A stretch of DNA of 45,442 nucleotides from Soonwooa sp023440705 (GTDB lineage Bacteria; Bacteroidota; Bacteroidia; Flavobacteriales; Weeksellaceae): NCBI GenBank assembly GCA_023440705.1, contig JAEXRP010000011.1:1-45442 (forward strand), in the 5' to 3' direction. Position 1 is the stretch's first letter. The number at the start of each line of letters is the position of its first letter. Shown in pieces: positions 32,514 through 41,941 of the stretch. A program made the position numbers and the translations under genes. The notes below the pieces were generated by a model. That model was not told the origin of the DNA. It ran no database searches and was given only the letters and a program-made list of their open reading frames with translations.

Positions 32514-34892
32514 ATGTCAGAAAATTGTTTCCATTGCGGTCAGCCTATTGAAAATGAGCGCATTGAATTTGATGAAAAAGTCTTCTGTTGCAATGGTTGT
32601 CAGTCCGTTTACGAAATCCTAAACCTACATAATCTTGGTAACTTTTATGAATTTAATAAGAGTTCGGGGATACGACCAAATAGTGACGACACAACGCAGT
32701 TCGACTATTTAGATGCCGAGGATGTCTTCAACAAAGTGGTAGATTTCCATGAAGGTGGGACGACATTGGTTACTTTCAAAATACCTGTAATCCATTGTTC
32801 GTCATGTATTTGGCTTTTGGAAAGTTTAAATACAATCAATCCTAAAATAAAATATTCTCAGGTTAACTTCACGAGAAAAACGGTGCAAATCGCTTACAAA
32901 AGCGACGAACTGAAACTCAGCGAACTAGCTAAATTTTTAACAAATTTTGGCTACAAACCTGTTATCAACCTCGAAACTGCGGACAAAAAGAAGGAAACAC
33001 TCGACAAAAGTCTTTTGATAAAATTGGCAATTGCTGGCTTTGCTTTCGGAAATAGCATGTTTTTAAGTTTCCCTGAATATGTTGGTGGCAACGACGTTTG
33101 GATGGAAAATTACAAGCATCTTTTCAGAATCACCTTGTTGATTTTGGCAACGCCAGTTGTTTTTTATTCAGCGATAGATTACTACAAATCAGCTTGGTAC
33201 GGCCTTAAAAACAAAATTATCAACATCGACGTTCCCATTGTTATCGGGATTATCATGTTGTACGGACGTTCCATTTACGAAATTGCAACCGACTACGGTG
33301 GTGGCTATTTCGATACACTTTGTGGACTTTTGTTTTTCATGCTTTTAGGAAAAACTTTCCAGAAAAGAACCTACAACAGTTTGTCTTACGACCGCGATTA
33401 TAAGTCATTCTACCCGATTGCAGTTACCAAAATCGACTTTAATGGTAAGCAAGACAACATTCTGCTTTCTGACCTGAAAGTTGGCGACAGAATCATGGTT
33501 AGAAATCAAGAAATTATTCCTGTAGATTCGATTTTAATAAAAGGAGAAGCCAATATTGACAATAGTTTCATCACTGGAGAAGCAGCTTTGGTTTCTAAAA
33601 AAACAGGCGATAAAATTTTTGCTGGTGGCAAGCAAAGTGGACCAATCTTGGAGTTGGAAGTTATTAAAAACGTGGATCAAAGTTATTTGACACAACTTTG
33701 GAATAAGGAAGCTTTCAAAAAAACTGAAACTGGACTCGACACGATTACCAATAAAATCAGTAAATATTTCACAATTGTTATTTTGACGATTACTGCGATT
33801 GCTGCGATATATTGGTCACAAGAGAATTTTGAAAAAATGTTCCAAGTGGTTGCCGCGATTTTAATTATCGCATGTCCGTGTGCCTTAGCACTTTCGGCGC
33901 CGTTCACATTTGGGCATATTATGCGAATTTTGGGCAGAAATAAATTCTATGTTAAAGACACTTTGACGATCGAAAGACTTTCAAAAATTGACAGTTTAGT
34001 TTTTGATAAAACAGGAACTATCACCGAAAGTAAAAAATCGAATATCAATTACTTAGGTCAAAATATTTCGGAATTTGATTTAAAAAACATTAAATCTCTA
34101 CTTAAAAACTCCAATCATCCGCTTTCGAAATCTTTATATGATTATATTGATGTTGAAGACGAATATCTGCTCATCGAAAATTTTGTAGAAATCTCAGGAA
34201 AAGGTTATTCAGCAAGTGCTAGAGGTAAGCTTTACAAAATTGGTTCAGCAAGTTTTACTGGTCAAAAATCCGAGAACTTAGAAACCGCTGTTTTTGTACA
34301 AGTTGGTGACGAATTTTTAGGAAAATATATTTTTAAAAACGAGTACAGAAAAGATTTATTAACACTTTTCAAACACCTTAAATCTTACCAAATCAACATC
34401 TTAAGCGGCGACAACGCATCGGAAGAACAACAACTTAAAACGATGATTCCGAATGTTTCGCAGATGCGTTTTAATCAAAGCCCAGAAGACAAACTAGAAT
34501 TTATCCAAGAGCTTCAAAACCAAAATCATAAAGTAGCGATGCTTGGCGACGGTCTTAACGATGCTGGTGCTCTAAAGCAAAGTGATGTAGGGATTGCAAT
34601 TGCTGACGATACGAACGCCTTTACGCCATCATCCGACGTTATTATGGATGGTAGCAAAATCCCAGAATTGGATAAATATCTAAAATTCTCAAAAGATGCG
34701 ATTAGCATAGTAAAATTAACATTTGCAATCAGTCTATTTTACAATATTATTGGGGTTACGTTTGCGGTTATGGGTAAGGTTTCGCCATTGTTTGCAGCTA
34801 TAATAATGCCGATAAGCTCGATAAGTGTTGTTGCTTTTACGACTTTATCAACGTGGTACCGTAGTACAAAGTATTTCAAGCTGTTAAAATAG
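32514..34892 (+). CDS. ccoI: Copper-transporting P-type ATPase for cbb3 oxidase assembly
   Basis: A 792-residue protein. A cysteine-rich N-terminal metal-binding region (C-F-H-C near residue 5, F-C-C-N-G-C, then a heavy-metal domain with H-C-S-S-C) precedes about eight transmembrane helices. Key motifs are C-P-C-A-L-A, the phosphorylation site D-K-T-G-T-I-T, H-P-L and G-D-G-L-N-D-A. CcoI/FixI-type ATPases export copper across the inner membrane for the CuB centre of cbb3 oxidase. It is followed by ccoS and ccoNO, which confirms the role. Confidence 0.94.
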   Translation: MSENCFHCGQPIENERIEFDEKVFCCNGCQSVYEILNLHNLGNFYEFNKSSGIRPNSDDTTQFDYLDAEDVFNKVVDFHEGGTTLVTFKIPVIHCSSCIWLLESLNTINPKIKYSQVNFTRKTVQIAYKSDELKLSELAKFLTNFGYKPVINLETADKKKETLDKSLLIKLAIAGFAFGNSMFLSFPEYVGGNDVWMENYKHLFRITLLILATPVVFYSAIDYYKSAWYGLKNKIINIDVPIVIGIIMLYGRSIYEIATDYGGGYFDTLCGLLFFMLLGKTFQKRTYNSLSYDRDYKSFYPIAVTKIDFNGKQDNILLSDLKVGDRIMVRNQEIIPVDSILIKGEANIDNSFITGEAALVSKKTGDKIFAGGKQSGPILELEVIKNVDQSYLTQLWNKEAFKKTETGLDTITNKISKYFTIVILTITAIAAIYWSQENFEKMFQVVAAILIIACPCALALSAPFTFGHIMRILGRNKFYVKDTLTIERLSKIDSLVFDKTGTITESKKSNINYLGQNISEFDLKNIKSLLKNSNHPLSKSLYDYIDVEDEYLLIENFVEISGKGYSASARGKLYKIGSASFTGQKSENLETAVFVQVGDEFLGKYIFKNEYRKDLLTLFKHLKSYQINILSGDNASEEQQLKTMIPNVSQMRFNQSPEDKLEFIQELQNQNHKVAMLGDGLNDAGALKQSDVGIAIADDTNAFTPSSDVIMDGSKIPELDKYLKFSKDAISIVKLTFAISLFYNIIGVTFAVMGKVSPLFAAIIMPISSISVVAFTTLSTWYRSTKYFKLLK

Positions 34893-34939
34893 AATCACCT
34901 ATTTAGATAAATTATAAATTAATTAATTTAAATTCATTC

Positions 34940-34951
34940 TGACTAAAGTCA
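34940..34951. promoter_or_regulatory. Candidate Crp/Fnr-type operator before ccoS
   Basis: TGACTAAAGTCA is a perfect inverted repeat with TGA-N6-TCA core. It is centred about 25 bases upstream of the first of two tandem -7 boxes, a position typical of activator sites. Confidence 0.45.
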
Positions 34952-34962
34952 TTAATTTTAAC

Positions 34963-34994
34963 TAAATTTGGGAACTTTAATTAGTGTAAATTTG
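34963..34994 (+). promoter_or_regulatory. Two tandem -7 boxes before ccoS
   Basis: TAAATTTG occurs at 34963-34970 and 34987-34994, the second 8 bases before the ccoS ATG. Neither has a perfect -33 box. They may drive the ccoS-NO-Q-P genes. Confidence 0.5.
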
Positions 34995-35002
34995 TCTCAG
35001 TT

Positions 35003-35200
35003 ATGGAGATTCTCTATTTAATGATCATATGCAGCGTGTCTTTAGCTGTGGTTTTCTTAATAATTTTTATTATTGGAGCTAAAAAAGGGCACTTCGAGGA
35101 CGACGAAAGTCCAGCTGTACGTATCCTAATGGATGATGAAATAAGGGAAGAGAAACCCGACGATAACAAACAAGAAGAAAAAGATAATAGTGATTTGTAG
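35003..35200 (+). CDS. ccoS: cbb3 oxidase assembly protein CcoS
   Basis: A 65-residue protein with one N-terminal transmembrane helix (about 5-25, LYLMIICSVSLAVVFLIIFI), then K-K-G-x-F-D/E-D-D-E-S-P-A, the conserved CcoS motif, and an acidic tail. CcoS is needed for cofactor insertion into cbb3 oxidase. The stop is 2 bases before the ccoNO start. Confidence 0.9.
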   Translation: MEILYLMIICSVSLAVVFLIIFIIGAKKGHFEDDESPAVRILMDDEIREEKPDDNKQEEKDNSDL

Positions 35201-35202
35201 AT

Positions 35203-37473
35203 ATGGAAACACAGAAATTTAGTTATGATAATGGCATAGTTAAAGCCTTTTTGATTGCTACAGTAATCTTCGGATTGCTTGGCTTCTTGGCGGGTTTGAC
35301 TGCTGCGTTATTACTTTTTTATCCTGAATTACCAGAATTATTTTTAGGAACTGATGATACAACAATCATGAGTCTTAAGAGTGGTGATATGCAGGGACTA
35401 ATCAACTCGCATGGTGCTTTCGGTTTTGGTAGAATCAGGATGATTCACACCAACACGGTAATTTTTGCGTTTGTTGGTAATAGTTTCTTTGCTGGAGCGT
35501 ATTACTCTATGCAGAGATTATTGAAAACAAGAATGTGGAGCGACACTTTGTCTTGGGTTCATTTCTGGGGATGGCAATTGATGATTGTTACGTCAATTAT
35601 CACATTCTTCATGGGTCTTAACTCATCAAAAGAATATGCTGAGCATGAGTGGCCAATAGACATTTTAACAACAGTAATCTGGGTGATTTTCGGGATTAAT
35701 ATGTTCGGAACAATCGCTAAGAGAAGAGTTAGACACTTGTATGTTGCAATTTGGTTCTATCTAGGAACATGGGTTGCAGTAGCAATGTTACATATCTTCA
35801 ATAACCTAGAAGTTCCATTAACAATGTGGAAATCTTACTCTATTTATTCAGGGGTTAAAGATGCATTGGTACAATGGTGGTATGGTCACAACGCCGTAGC
35901 ATTCTTCTTAACAACGCCAGTATTAGGTTTGATGTATTACTTCTTACCAAAAGCTGCTGACAGACCAGTATTCTCATACAAACTTTCGATTATTCACTTC
36001 TGGTCATTAATCTTCGTGTATATCTGGGCTGGTCCTCACCACTTACAATATACTGCACTACCGGCTTGGGCTCAGGCTGTAGGGACTGGTTTCTCAATTA
36101 TGCTAATCGCACCATCTTGGGGTGGTATGCTTAATGGTCTATTGACATTAAGAGGATCTTGGGATAAAGTGAGAGAGAATCCCGTTCTTAAATTCTTCGT
36201 TGTAGCTGTAACTTGTTATGGTATGGCAACTTTTGAAGGTCCACTTTTGGCAACAAAAACTTTAAATAAAATTGGTCACTTTACAGACTGGGTTATTGGT
36301 CACGTACACTTAGGAGCTCTTGGATGGAATGGTTTCATGGCATTCGGGGTTATCTATTACTTGGTACCAGTTATGTGGAGAACAAAATTGTGGTCTACTA
36401 AAATGGCTAACTGGCATTTCTGGTTAGGTACATTTGGTATCATTTTCTACGCTGTGCCATTATACATTTCAGGATTCACGCAAGGTTTGATGTGGAAACA
36501 ATTCAACCCAGATGGTACTTTAGTTTATAAAAACTGGTTAGATACTGTTACAGCAATTCTTCCTTATTATAAGATGAGATTTATTGGAGGTTTATTCTAT
36601 ATCGCTGGTGCAATCTTGATGGTTATTAACTTAGTTAAAACTGCAAAACAAGGTTCATTCCTTAAAGAAGTACCTGCTGAAGCACCTGCATTAGCAAAAA
36701 CTATTAAAGGAAGAAAACAAGGTGAATCTTTCCACTTATGGTTAGAAAGAACACCATTATATTTAACAGTTGGTGCATTTATCGCTGTTGCAATTGGTGG
36801 TGCTATTGAGATTCTACCTACAATATTTGTTAAGAATAACGTACCTACAATTTCAGCGGTTAAGCCTTATAGCCCGTTAGAATTAGAAGGTAGAGATATC
36901 TATATTAGAGAAGGGTGTAATGCATGTCACTCTCAAATGATTAGACCTTTCCGTGATGAAGTTGTAAGATTCAACGGTAAAAATGGTCAATACTCAAAAG
37001 CTGGAGAATTTGTATATGATCATCCATTCTTATGGGGATCTAAGAGAACAGGTCCAGACTTACAGAGAGAAGGTGGTGTAAGACCAGATTCTTGGCACTT
37101 TAAGCACATGTACAACCCAAGATCGACGTCTGCAGGATCTATCATGCCTCGTTACCCTTGGTTAATTACAAGTACGTTAGACAGATCATTAACTAAAGCT
37201 AAATTAGAATTGATGAAAAACGCTCTAGATGTACCTTACACTAAAGCACAAATCGATTCAGCAGATTCTTGGATGAATAACCAAGCAGCAGCTATCGTTA
37301 AGAATATCTATTCTGAAGCAGCAGACGTTAAAGATCAATTTGCGAAGCAACAACAAGCACAAGGCGCAAACTTTGTACCGCTTGAGAAGAGAGAGATTAC
37401 AGCACTTATTTCTTACCTACAAAGATTAGGTACAGACATTAAGACAACTGAAGTTAAAACCGCGAGCAACTAA
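35203..37473 (+). CDS. ccoNO: cbb3-type cytochrome c oxidase, fused subunits I and II
   Basis: A 756-residue protein. Residues about 1-500 are a multi-helix CcoN with histidine heme/CuB ligands (N-S-H-G-A-F, W-W-Y-G-H-N-A, G-P-H-H-L, H-V-H-L-G). A linker and an anchor helix (about 520-545) lead to a CcoO-like part with one heme c motif, Cys572-x2-Cys575-His576 (E-G-C-N-A-C-H-S-Q-M-I-R-P), and a Met ligand region (I-M-P-R-Y-P-W). It reduces O2 at low oxygen and pumps protons. The N-O fusion is usual in Bacteroidota. Confidence 0.95.
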   Translation: METQKFSYDNGIVKAFLIATVIFGLLGFLAGLTAALLLFYPELPELFLGTDDTTIMSLKSGDMQGLINSHGAFGFGRIRMIHTNTVIFAFVGNSFFAGAYYSMQRLLKTRMWSDTLSWVHFWGWQLMIVTSIITFFMGLNSSKEYAEHEWPIDILTTVIWVIFGINMFGTIAKRRVRHLYVAIWFYLGTWVAVAMLHIFNNLEVPLTMWKSYSIYSGVKDALVQWWYGHNAVAFFLTTPVLGLMYYFLPKAADRPVFSYKLSIIHFWSLIFVYIWAGPHHLQYTALPAWAQAVGTGFSIMLIAPSWGGMLNGLLTLRGSWDKVRENPVLKFFVVAVTCYGMATFEGPLLATKTLNKIGHFTDWVIGHVHLGALGWNGFMAFGVIYYLVPVMWRTKLWSTKMANWHFWLGTFGIIFYAVPLYISGFTQGLMWKQFNPDGTLVYKNWLDTVTAILPYYKMRFIGGLFYIAGAILMVINLVKTAKQGSFLKEVPAEAPALAKTIKGRKQGESFHLWLERTPLYLTVGAFIAVAIGGAIEILPTIFVKNNVPTISAVKPYSPLELEGRDIYIREGCNACHSQMIRPFRDEVVRFNGKNGQYSKAGEFVYDHPFLWGSKRTGPDLQREGGVRPDSWHFKHMYNPRSTSAGSIMPRYPWLITSTLDRSLTKAKLELMKNALDVPYTKAQIDSADSWMNNQAAAIVKNIYSEAADVKDQFAKQQQAQGANFVPLEKREITALISYLQRLGTDIKTTEVKTASN

Positions 37474-37485
37474 TAATAATTACGA

Positions 37486-37695
37486 ATGATTCCGCAAAGT
37501 TTTAAAGATATTATTTCTAATGTACAGTATGCAGGATTACTGAATACCCTTTCGCTAATCCTGTTCATCATAGTTTTTGTAGGGATAACATTGTATGTGT
37601 TTAATAGACCTAAAAAATATTACGAGGAAGAAGAAAATGCTCCTCTTAATGATGACCTAGACATGGATGATGATGACAATAAAACTTCGCACTAA
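37486..37695 (+). CDS. ccoQ: Small cbb3 oxidase subunit, CcoQ-like
   Basis: A 69-residue protein. One transmembrane helix (about 19-40, TLSLILFIIVFVGITLYVF) is followed by R-P-K-K-Y-Y-E-E and an acidic Asp-rich tail. The position between ccoNO and ccoP and the helix plus short tail fit CcoQ. Sequence identity to CcoQ is low in general, so the name rests on context. Confidence 0.8.
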   Translation: MIPQSFKDIISNVQYAGLLNTLSLILFIIVFVGITLYVFNRPKKYYEEEENAPLNDDLDMDDDDNKTSH

Positions 37696-37710
37696 AACAT
37701 TTTTAAAATC

Positions 37711-38589
37711 ATGAAAAGAAGAACACCCGTATATATTAATATCCTTATTGTTTTAGGATTATTGCTTGTCGTATTTTACATGTTTGCGCAATCTTCAGAT
37801 TTCTTTAAAACAAAGTATTTCTGGGCTGCAGCATTAGTAAGTATCATCGTTGTATTTATCCAAGCAGCGATTGGTGACTTAATTGAAAATGAAAAATTCA
37901 AAAAGTTAACAGACGAAGAGAAAAAGCTATACTTAGCAGAAACTAAAGTTCCTTATTTCCAATATTTATGGAACTCAGCTTCTAAAAAGCAAACGGCTAA
38001 AGAGGAAGAAGATATCCTTATTGACCACGGTTTCGATGGTATTATGGAGCTAGACAATCAACTTCCAAAATGGTGGTTAGGTCTTTTCTACTTCGGTGTT
38101 GCATATTGTATCCTTTATATTGCGTCATATAGCTTTACAGACTTTGCACATCCATATGTTGAATATGAAAATGAGCATAAAGCGCAAATTGCTGCTATCG
38201 ACGAGTACAACAAGAGTGTACCTCCAGTAACTATCGAGACTGCAGTATTCTCAGAAGATAATGTAGCAGAAGGACAACAAATCTTCAATACTAACTGTAC
38301 AGCTTGTCACATGGACGCTGGTAAAGGTGGTATTGGTCCTAACTTAACTGACAATTCTTGGATTAATCAACCAGAGAAGACCTTATTTAAAAACATTTTC
38401 CATGTGGTTTACAATGGTAGTCCACACAACCCAACGATGCAGGCTTGGGGTAAAAATGGTGTATTAACAGGGAAAGATATCGAAAAAGTTTCGGCTTACG
38501 TATATCACATTAACCAAGAGCAAGCACCTATTACACCAGCACAAGGCGGAGCAGCACCTCAAGGTACTGAAGCGCATTGGGAGAAATAG
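37711..38589 (+). CDS. ccoP: cbb3 oxidase cytochrome c subunit CcoP (single heme c)
   Basis: A 292-residue protein. Two N-terminal helices (about 8-26 and 36-56) and the CcoP N-terminal helix region (about 120-142, preceded by D-N-x-L-P-K-W-W) lead to one cytochrome c domain with Cys196-x2-Cys199-His200 and a Met ligand near 243 (T-M-Q-A-W). The C-terminal tail is Gln/Pro/Ala-rich. Proteobacterial CcoP has two hemes; the single-heme form is usual for this phylum. It passes electrons from soluble cytochrome c to ccoNO. Confidence 0.92.
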   Translation: MKRRTPVYINILIVLGLLLVVFYMFAQSSDFFKTKYFWAAALVSIIVVFIQAAIGDLIENEKFKKLTDEEKKLYLAETKVPYFQYLWNSASKKQTAKEEEDILIDHGFDGIMELDNQLPKWWLGLFYFGVAYCILYIASYSFTDFAHPYVEYENEHKAQIAAIDEYNKSVPPVTIETAVFSEDNVAEGQQIFNTNCTACHMDAGKGGIGPNLTDNSWINQPEKTLFKNIFHVVYNGSPHNPTMQAWGKNGVLTGKDIEKVSAYVYHINQEQAPITPAQGGAAPQGTEAHWEK

Positions 38590-38608
38590 ATTTTTAACAA
38601 AACATACT

Positions 38609-38705
38609 AAAAGAGATTGTCAAGATGTATCGGTTCAATTATTGCAAATGAGCTGATATACGAAAAGAAACTTCGTTTTTTTTCAGGGCAATCTCTTTTT
38701 CTATT
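38609..38705 (+). terminator. Hairpin with T run between ccoP and ccoG
   Basis: AAAAGAGATTG (38609-38619) pairs perfectly with CAATCTCTTTT (38689-38699) around a 69-base loop that holds a smaller hairpin ACGAA/TTCGT with a T8 run (38660-38683). Either can act as a terminator or attenuator, separating structural from assembly genes. Confidence 0.6.
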
Positions 38706-38710
38706 TATAA

Positions 38711-40171
38711 ATGAATGATATGAGCAACTCTAACAAACCTGACATTGGAGGCCAAGGCCAAATAATAGAGGCAGAAACATTTAGAGATTCTGTCGGGACA
38801 ATGGACAATACAGGGAAGCGTAAATGGGTCTTCCCGCGCAAACCAAAAGGAAAATACACCAACTATAGAAATATTGTTAGCGTTATCCTTTTAATTATTC
38901 TTTTTGCTATTCCTTTTATTAAAATTAATGGCAACCCATTTTTGATGATTAATATTATTGATCGTCAATTCTTTATCATTGGGCAACCTTTTTATCCACA
39001 AGATTTTTTCATACTTGCATTAGGAGCCATCGCATCTTTAGTATTCATTATTCTTTTTACAGTTGTTTTTGGTAGAATATTTTGTGGATGGATTTGTCCC
39101 CAAACTATTTTTCTTGAAATGATTTTTAGAAAAATTGAATACGCTATAGAAGGCGATAGAAACAAGCAAATACGACTAGACCAACAACCTTGGAACTCCG
39201 AAAAAATATGGAAAAGAGGGCTTAAATGGAGTATTTTCCTTTTGATATCACTTATCATAACTCACTTTATGTTCATGTATATTGTAGGTTATGAAGAGGT
39301 TTTCAGAATCATGAAAGAAGGTCCATTTGCACGACCAACCAACTTCTTGGTAATGATAATGTTCACGGCGGCATTCTACTTTGTATTTGCTTGGTTTAGA
39401 GAACAAGTTTGTACGCTAGTATGTCCTTACGGTCGTCTACAAGGTGTACTTATCGACAAAGAAACCATTAATGTTTTCTACGATTATCAACGTGGTGAAA
39501 ACCGATCTAAATGGAGAAAAGGAGAAGATCGAGCTGCTGCTGGTAAAGGTGATTGTATCGATTGTCATCAATGTGTTGTTGTGTGCCCAACAGGTATCGA
39601 CATCCGTAATGGTCAACAGTTAGAGTGTATTAACTGTACTGCATGTATCGATGCTTGCGACGAAGTAATGGAGAAAGTTGGCTTACCAAAAGGCCTTATC
39701 CGTTATGCGTCTATCAACCAAATCGAGAAGAAGGAAAGCTTCAAATTTACCAACAGAATGAAAGCTTCAACTGTAATTTTAGCTTTACTAATGGTATTTT
39801 TAGGCTTTTTATTAAATAATCGAGGAACAATGGAAGCTAAATTCCTAAAACCTCCAGGATCAACTTTCTTTGTTAGAGATGGTCAAATTACAAACACTTA
39901 CAATTACACCTTCCTTAATAAGTCCAACAAGACAATGACAGTTACTATTAAGGTGCTAGAACCTAAAAATGGTGCGGTTAGTATAAGTGGTGGTAACAAA
40001 ATTGTTCTTAAGAGAGATGCAATGCAGAAAGGGACGATTAATGTTAGCTTCCCAGAAAAGCAAATTACACACTCGAAAGAAAATGTTACAATTGGCGTTT
40101 ATGATATGAATGGAGAGCTTCTTGACTCTTTCCAAACCTATTTTGAAGGGCCGTTTAAGTTTCAATTTTAA
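38711..40171 (+). CDS. ccoG: cbb3 oxidase accessory protein CcoG (polyferredoxin type)
   Basis: A 486-residue protein. A start at 38720 (MSNSNKPDIG) is equally possible. About five transmembrane helices carry C-G-W-I-C-P and C-T-L-V-C-P-Y-G motifs, then two [4Fe-4S] ferredoxin motifs, C-I-D-C-H-Q-C-V-V-V-C-P and C-I-N-C-T-A-C-I-D-A-C, and a C-terminal Ig-like domain (about 385-486). CcoG reduces copper for delivery to cbb3 oxidase. It is followed by fixH. Confidence 0.93.
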   Translation: MNDMSNSNKPDIGGQGQIIEAETFRDSVGTMDNTGKRKWVFPRKPKGKYTNYRNIVSVILLIILFAIPFIKINGNPFLMINIIDRQFFIIGQPFYPQDFFILALGAIASLVFIILFTVVFGRIFCGWICPQTIFLEMIFRKIEYAIEGDRNKQIRLDQQPWNSEKIWKRGLKWSIFLLISLIITHFMFMYIVGYEEVFRIMKEGPFARPTNFLVMIMFTAAFYFVFAWFREQVCTLVCPYGRLQGVLIDKETINVFYDYQRGENRSKWRKGEDRAAAGKGDCIDCHQCVVVCPTGIDIRNGQQLECINCTACIDACDEVMEKVGLPKGLIRYASINQIEKKESFKFTNRMKASTVILALLMVFLGFLLNNRGTMEAKFLKPPGSTFFVRDGQITNTYNYTFLNKSNKTMTVTIKVLEPKNGAVSISGGNKIVLKRDAMQKGTINVSFPEKQITHSKENVTIGVYDMNGELLDSFQTYFEGPFKFQF

Positions 40172-40180
40172 AAATTAAAT

Positions 40181-40636
40181 ATGTTCAAGAAATTATCGTG
40201 GGGACATGCAGTGGTTATAGCTTTAGGTAGTTTTATTGCATTTATTTTATACTTAATTCTCATCTTCCCAATGGGAAAACAAAATGCAGAAATGATATCT
40301 AGTAACTATTACGAAGAAGAATTAGTTTATCAAGATGTTATCGATGCTAAAAAAAGAGCGATGGATCTCGAAGTGCATCCATTCTATTCTCAAGACAAAA
40401 ACGGGATCAAACTTCATTTTCCGACAGACAGAAAAGTTGACAAAAAAGAGATTGACTTTGTACTTTTCCGTACAGATGATTCGACTTTAGATTTAAAAAA
40501 AGTAGAATTTTTGGATGGGACTAACTCGATGCTAATTCCTGCTAAAGTTTTGGTTCCTGGATCTTATACATTAAAAACTAAATGGAAAGAAAATAATCAA
40601 TTGTATCAAATTGATTATGATGTATTATGGAAATAG
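40181..40636 (+). CDS. fixH: FixH family protein
   Basis: A 151-residue protein. One N-terminal transmembrane helix (about 8-28) is followed by N-Y-Y-E-E-E-L-V-Y-Q-D and a beta-sandwich periplasmic domain. FixH/CcoH is a cbb3 assembly factor that interacts with CcoP. The end overlaps the next gene by 10 bases. Confidence 0.9.
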   Translation: MFKKLSWGHAVVIALGSFIAFILYLILIFPMGKQNAEMISSNYYEEELVYQDVIDAKKRAMDLEVHPFYSQDKNGIKLHFPTDRKVDKKEIDFVLFRTDDSTLDLKKVEFLDGTNSMLIPAKVLVPGSYTLKTKWKENNQLYQIDYDVLWK

Positions 40637-41367
40637 CCTTGCTTTTTTCAGCATTATTTCTAGGATTTGCGTCGGGCTTTCACTGCATTGGTATGTGTGG
40701 CCCGATTGCCCTTTCCATGGGATTAACGCGCGAACAAAAGATTAATTTCTACATTCAGAATTTGACCTACAATTTTGGTCGAATTATCACCTATTCTATC
40801 CTTGGCGCTATTATCGGTATTGTTGGCGAAAGTTTTCAATTTGCAGGATTACAAACAACTTTGAGTATTGTTGTTGGGATTTTATTAATCTTAATGGCGT
40901 TATTTTCATTTGGAGGAAAAGACTTCGCAACCAAAATTCCGTTCATTAATAAAGCTTTATTACAAGTAAAATTAAAACTGTCAAAACTCCTTACTAAAGC
41001 CGATCTCAGCTCACGTTTTACAACAGGATTACTGAATGGTCTTTTACCATGCGGAATGGTCTATATGGCGTTAACAGCATCCATCGCAGCTGGCGGAATC
41101 TGGCAAAGTGCGCTGTACATGCTATTTTTCGGATTGGGGACTTTTCCTTTTATGTTCGCTATCGTACTTATCGGTAATTTTCTTAACCAAAATATGCGTC
41201 TTAAAATTGTAAAAATCGTCCCAATTGTTATGATACTTCTTGGTGGACTTTTTATACTTAGAGGTTTAGAATTGGGCATTCCATATTTATCACCGAAAAA
41301 AGAAGCTTTACAAATTAAACATCACAATCATGGTGCTGATCCTAACGATCATACAATGTGTCACTAA
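40627..41367 (+). CDS. Sulfite exporter TauE/SafE-like (DsbD_2) membrane protein
   Basis: A 246-residue protein with six or seven transmembrane helices. Conserved parts are G-F-H-C-I-G-M-C-G-P-I-A-L in helix 1 and G-L-L-P-C-G-M-V-Y-M-A-L. The first carries the paired cysteines of this family, which is linked to copper or cytochrome c assembly in cbb3 loci. The tail is metal-binding in appearance (K-H-H-N-H-G-A-D-P-N-D-H-T-M-C-H). It ends the cbb3 operon. Confidence 0.88.
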   Translation: MEIALLFSALFLGFASGFHCIGMCGPIALSMGLTREQKINFYIQNLTYNFGRIITYSILGAIIGIVGESFQFAGLQTTLSIVVGILLILMALFSFGGKDFATKIPFINKALLQVKLKLSKLLTKADLSSRFTTGLLNGLLPCGMVYMALTASIAAGGIWQSALYMLFFGLGTFPFMFAIVLIGNFLNQNMRLKIVKIVPIVMILLGGLFILRGLELGIPYLSPKKEALQIKHHNHGADPNDHTMCH

Positions 41368-41369
41368 AT

Positions 41370-41406
41370 AAAAAAACCTCCCGAAAAAATCGAGAGGTTT
41401 TATTTT
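41370..41406. terminator. Bidirectional terminator after the cbb3 operon
   Basis: AAACCTC and GAGGTTT pair with an inner CGA/TCG around an A-rich loop, with T run on the plus strand and A run on the other side. It also serves the DUF6702 gene ending at 41422. Confidence 0.8.
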
Positions 41407-41421
41407 TATTCTTCAATTTGA

Positions 41422-41892
41422 TTAAAAATCGACATCTGCAGTTTCTTTTCCTTTTTGGAAGTTAACTGTTTTTAGATTTCCTTTATAAGAAACATTTACA
41501 ATATTAACTTGTTTAGGATAAACATTAGTTAAAATTGAATTCTTAATTCTAAGACTTGATACATCACTAACGCCAGTTGCTTCATAATACACGAAAACCG
41601 ACTCTCCATTAACCTGACTTCCTGTAAAAGTTAAAGTCTTGTTAGCTCCATTAACTGCTACTGCAATGTTGGCATTAACATACTTTTTAACCTCAGCATC
41701 AAAACCTGCAGTATTTGGGTCAATACCTACTGCTTTAGAAATATGAGATGTGTTAAGTTTAGTTGTAAATTTTAAGGTTTTACTACCTTCCACAAACTCA
41801 ACCTTCGTCATCGAAGAAAACATCTCCAATCCAGTAAAACTCATTGCAATAAGCAAGAATAAAACCCCAAAAATGTTGAAATACTTTTTCAT
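41422..41892 (-). CDS. DUF6702-like secreted or envelope protein
   Basis: A 156-residue protein. A signal-like N-terminus (MKKYFNIFGVLFLLIAMSFTG) leads to a beta-rich domain with regularly spaced K-T-L-K-F and K-T-L-T-F strands. I associate it with DUF6702, a family of small Bacteroidota exported proteins with a conserved K-F...D...F pattern, from memory. Function unknown. It lies 49 bases after the LOG-family gene and could be in that operon. Confidence 0.65.
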   Translation of the reverse strand: MKKYFNIFGVLFLLIAMSFTGLEMFSSMTKVEFVEGSKTLKFTTKLNTSHISKAVGIDPNTAGFDAEVKKYVNANIAVAVNGANKTLTFTGSQVNGESVFVYYEATGVSDVSSLRIKNSILTNVYPKQVNIVNVSYKGNLKTVNFQKGKETADVDF

Positions 41893-41941
41893 AACAATTG
41901 ATTTTTATATTTAGCTCAAATAACATGCCATGCGGCAGTAT

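Noticed and set aside
35203..37473. CcoN-CcoO fusion as a novelty
   Set aside because: The fused form is common in this phylum.
37711..38589. Loss of a heme from CcoP
   Set aside because: Only one CxxCH is present, but single-heme CcoP is usual in Bacteroidota, so it is not a defect.
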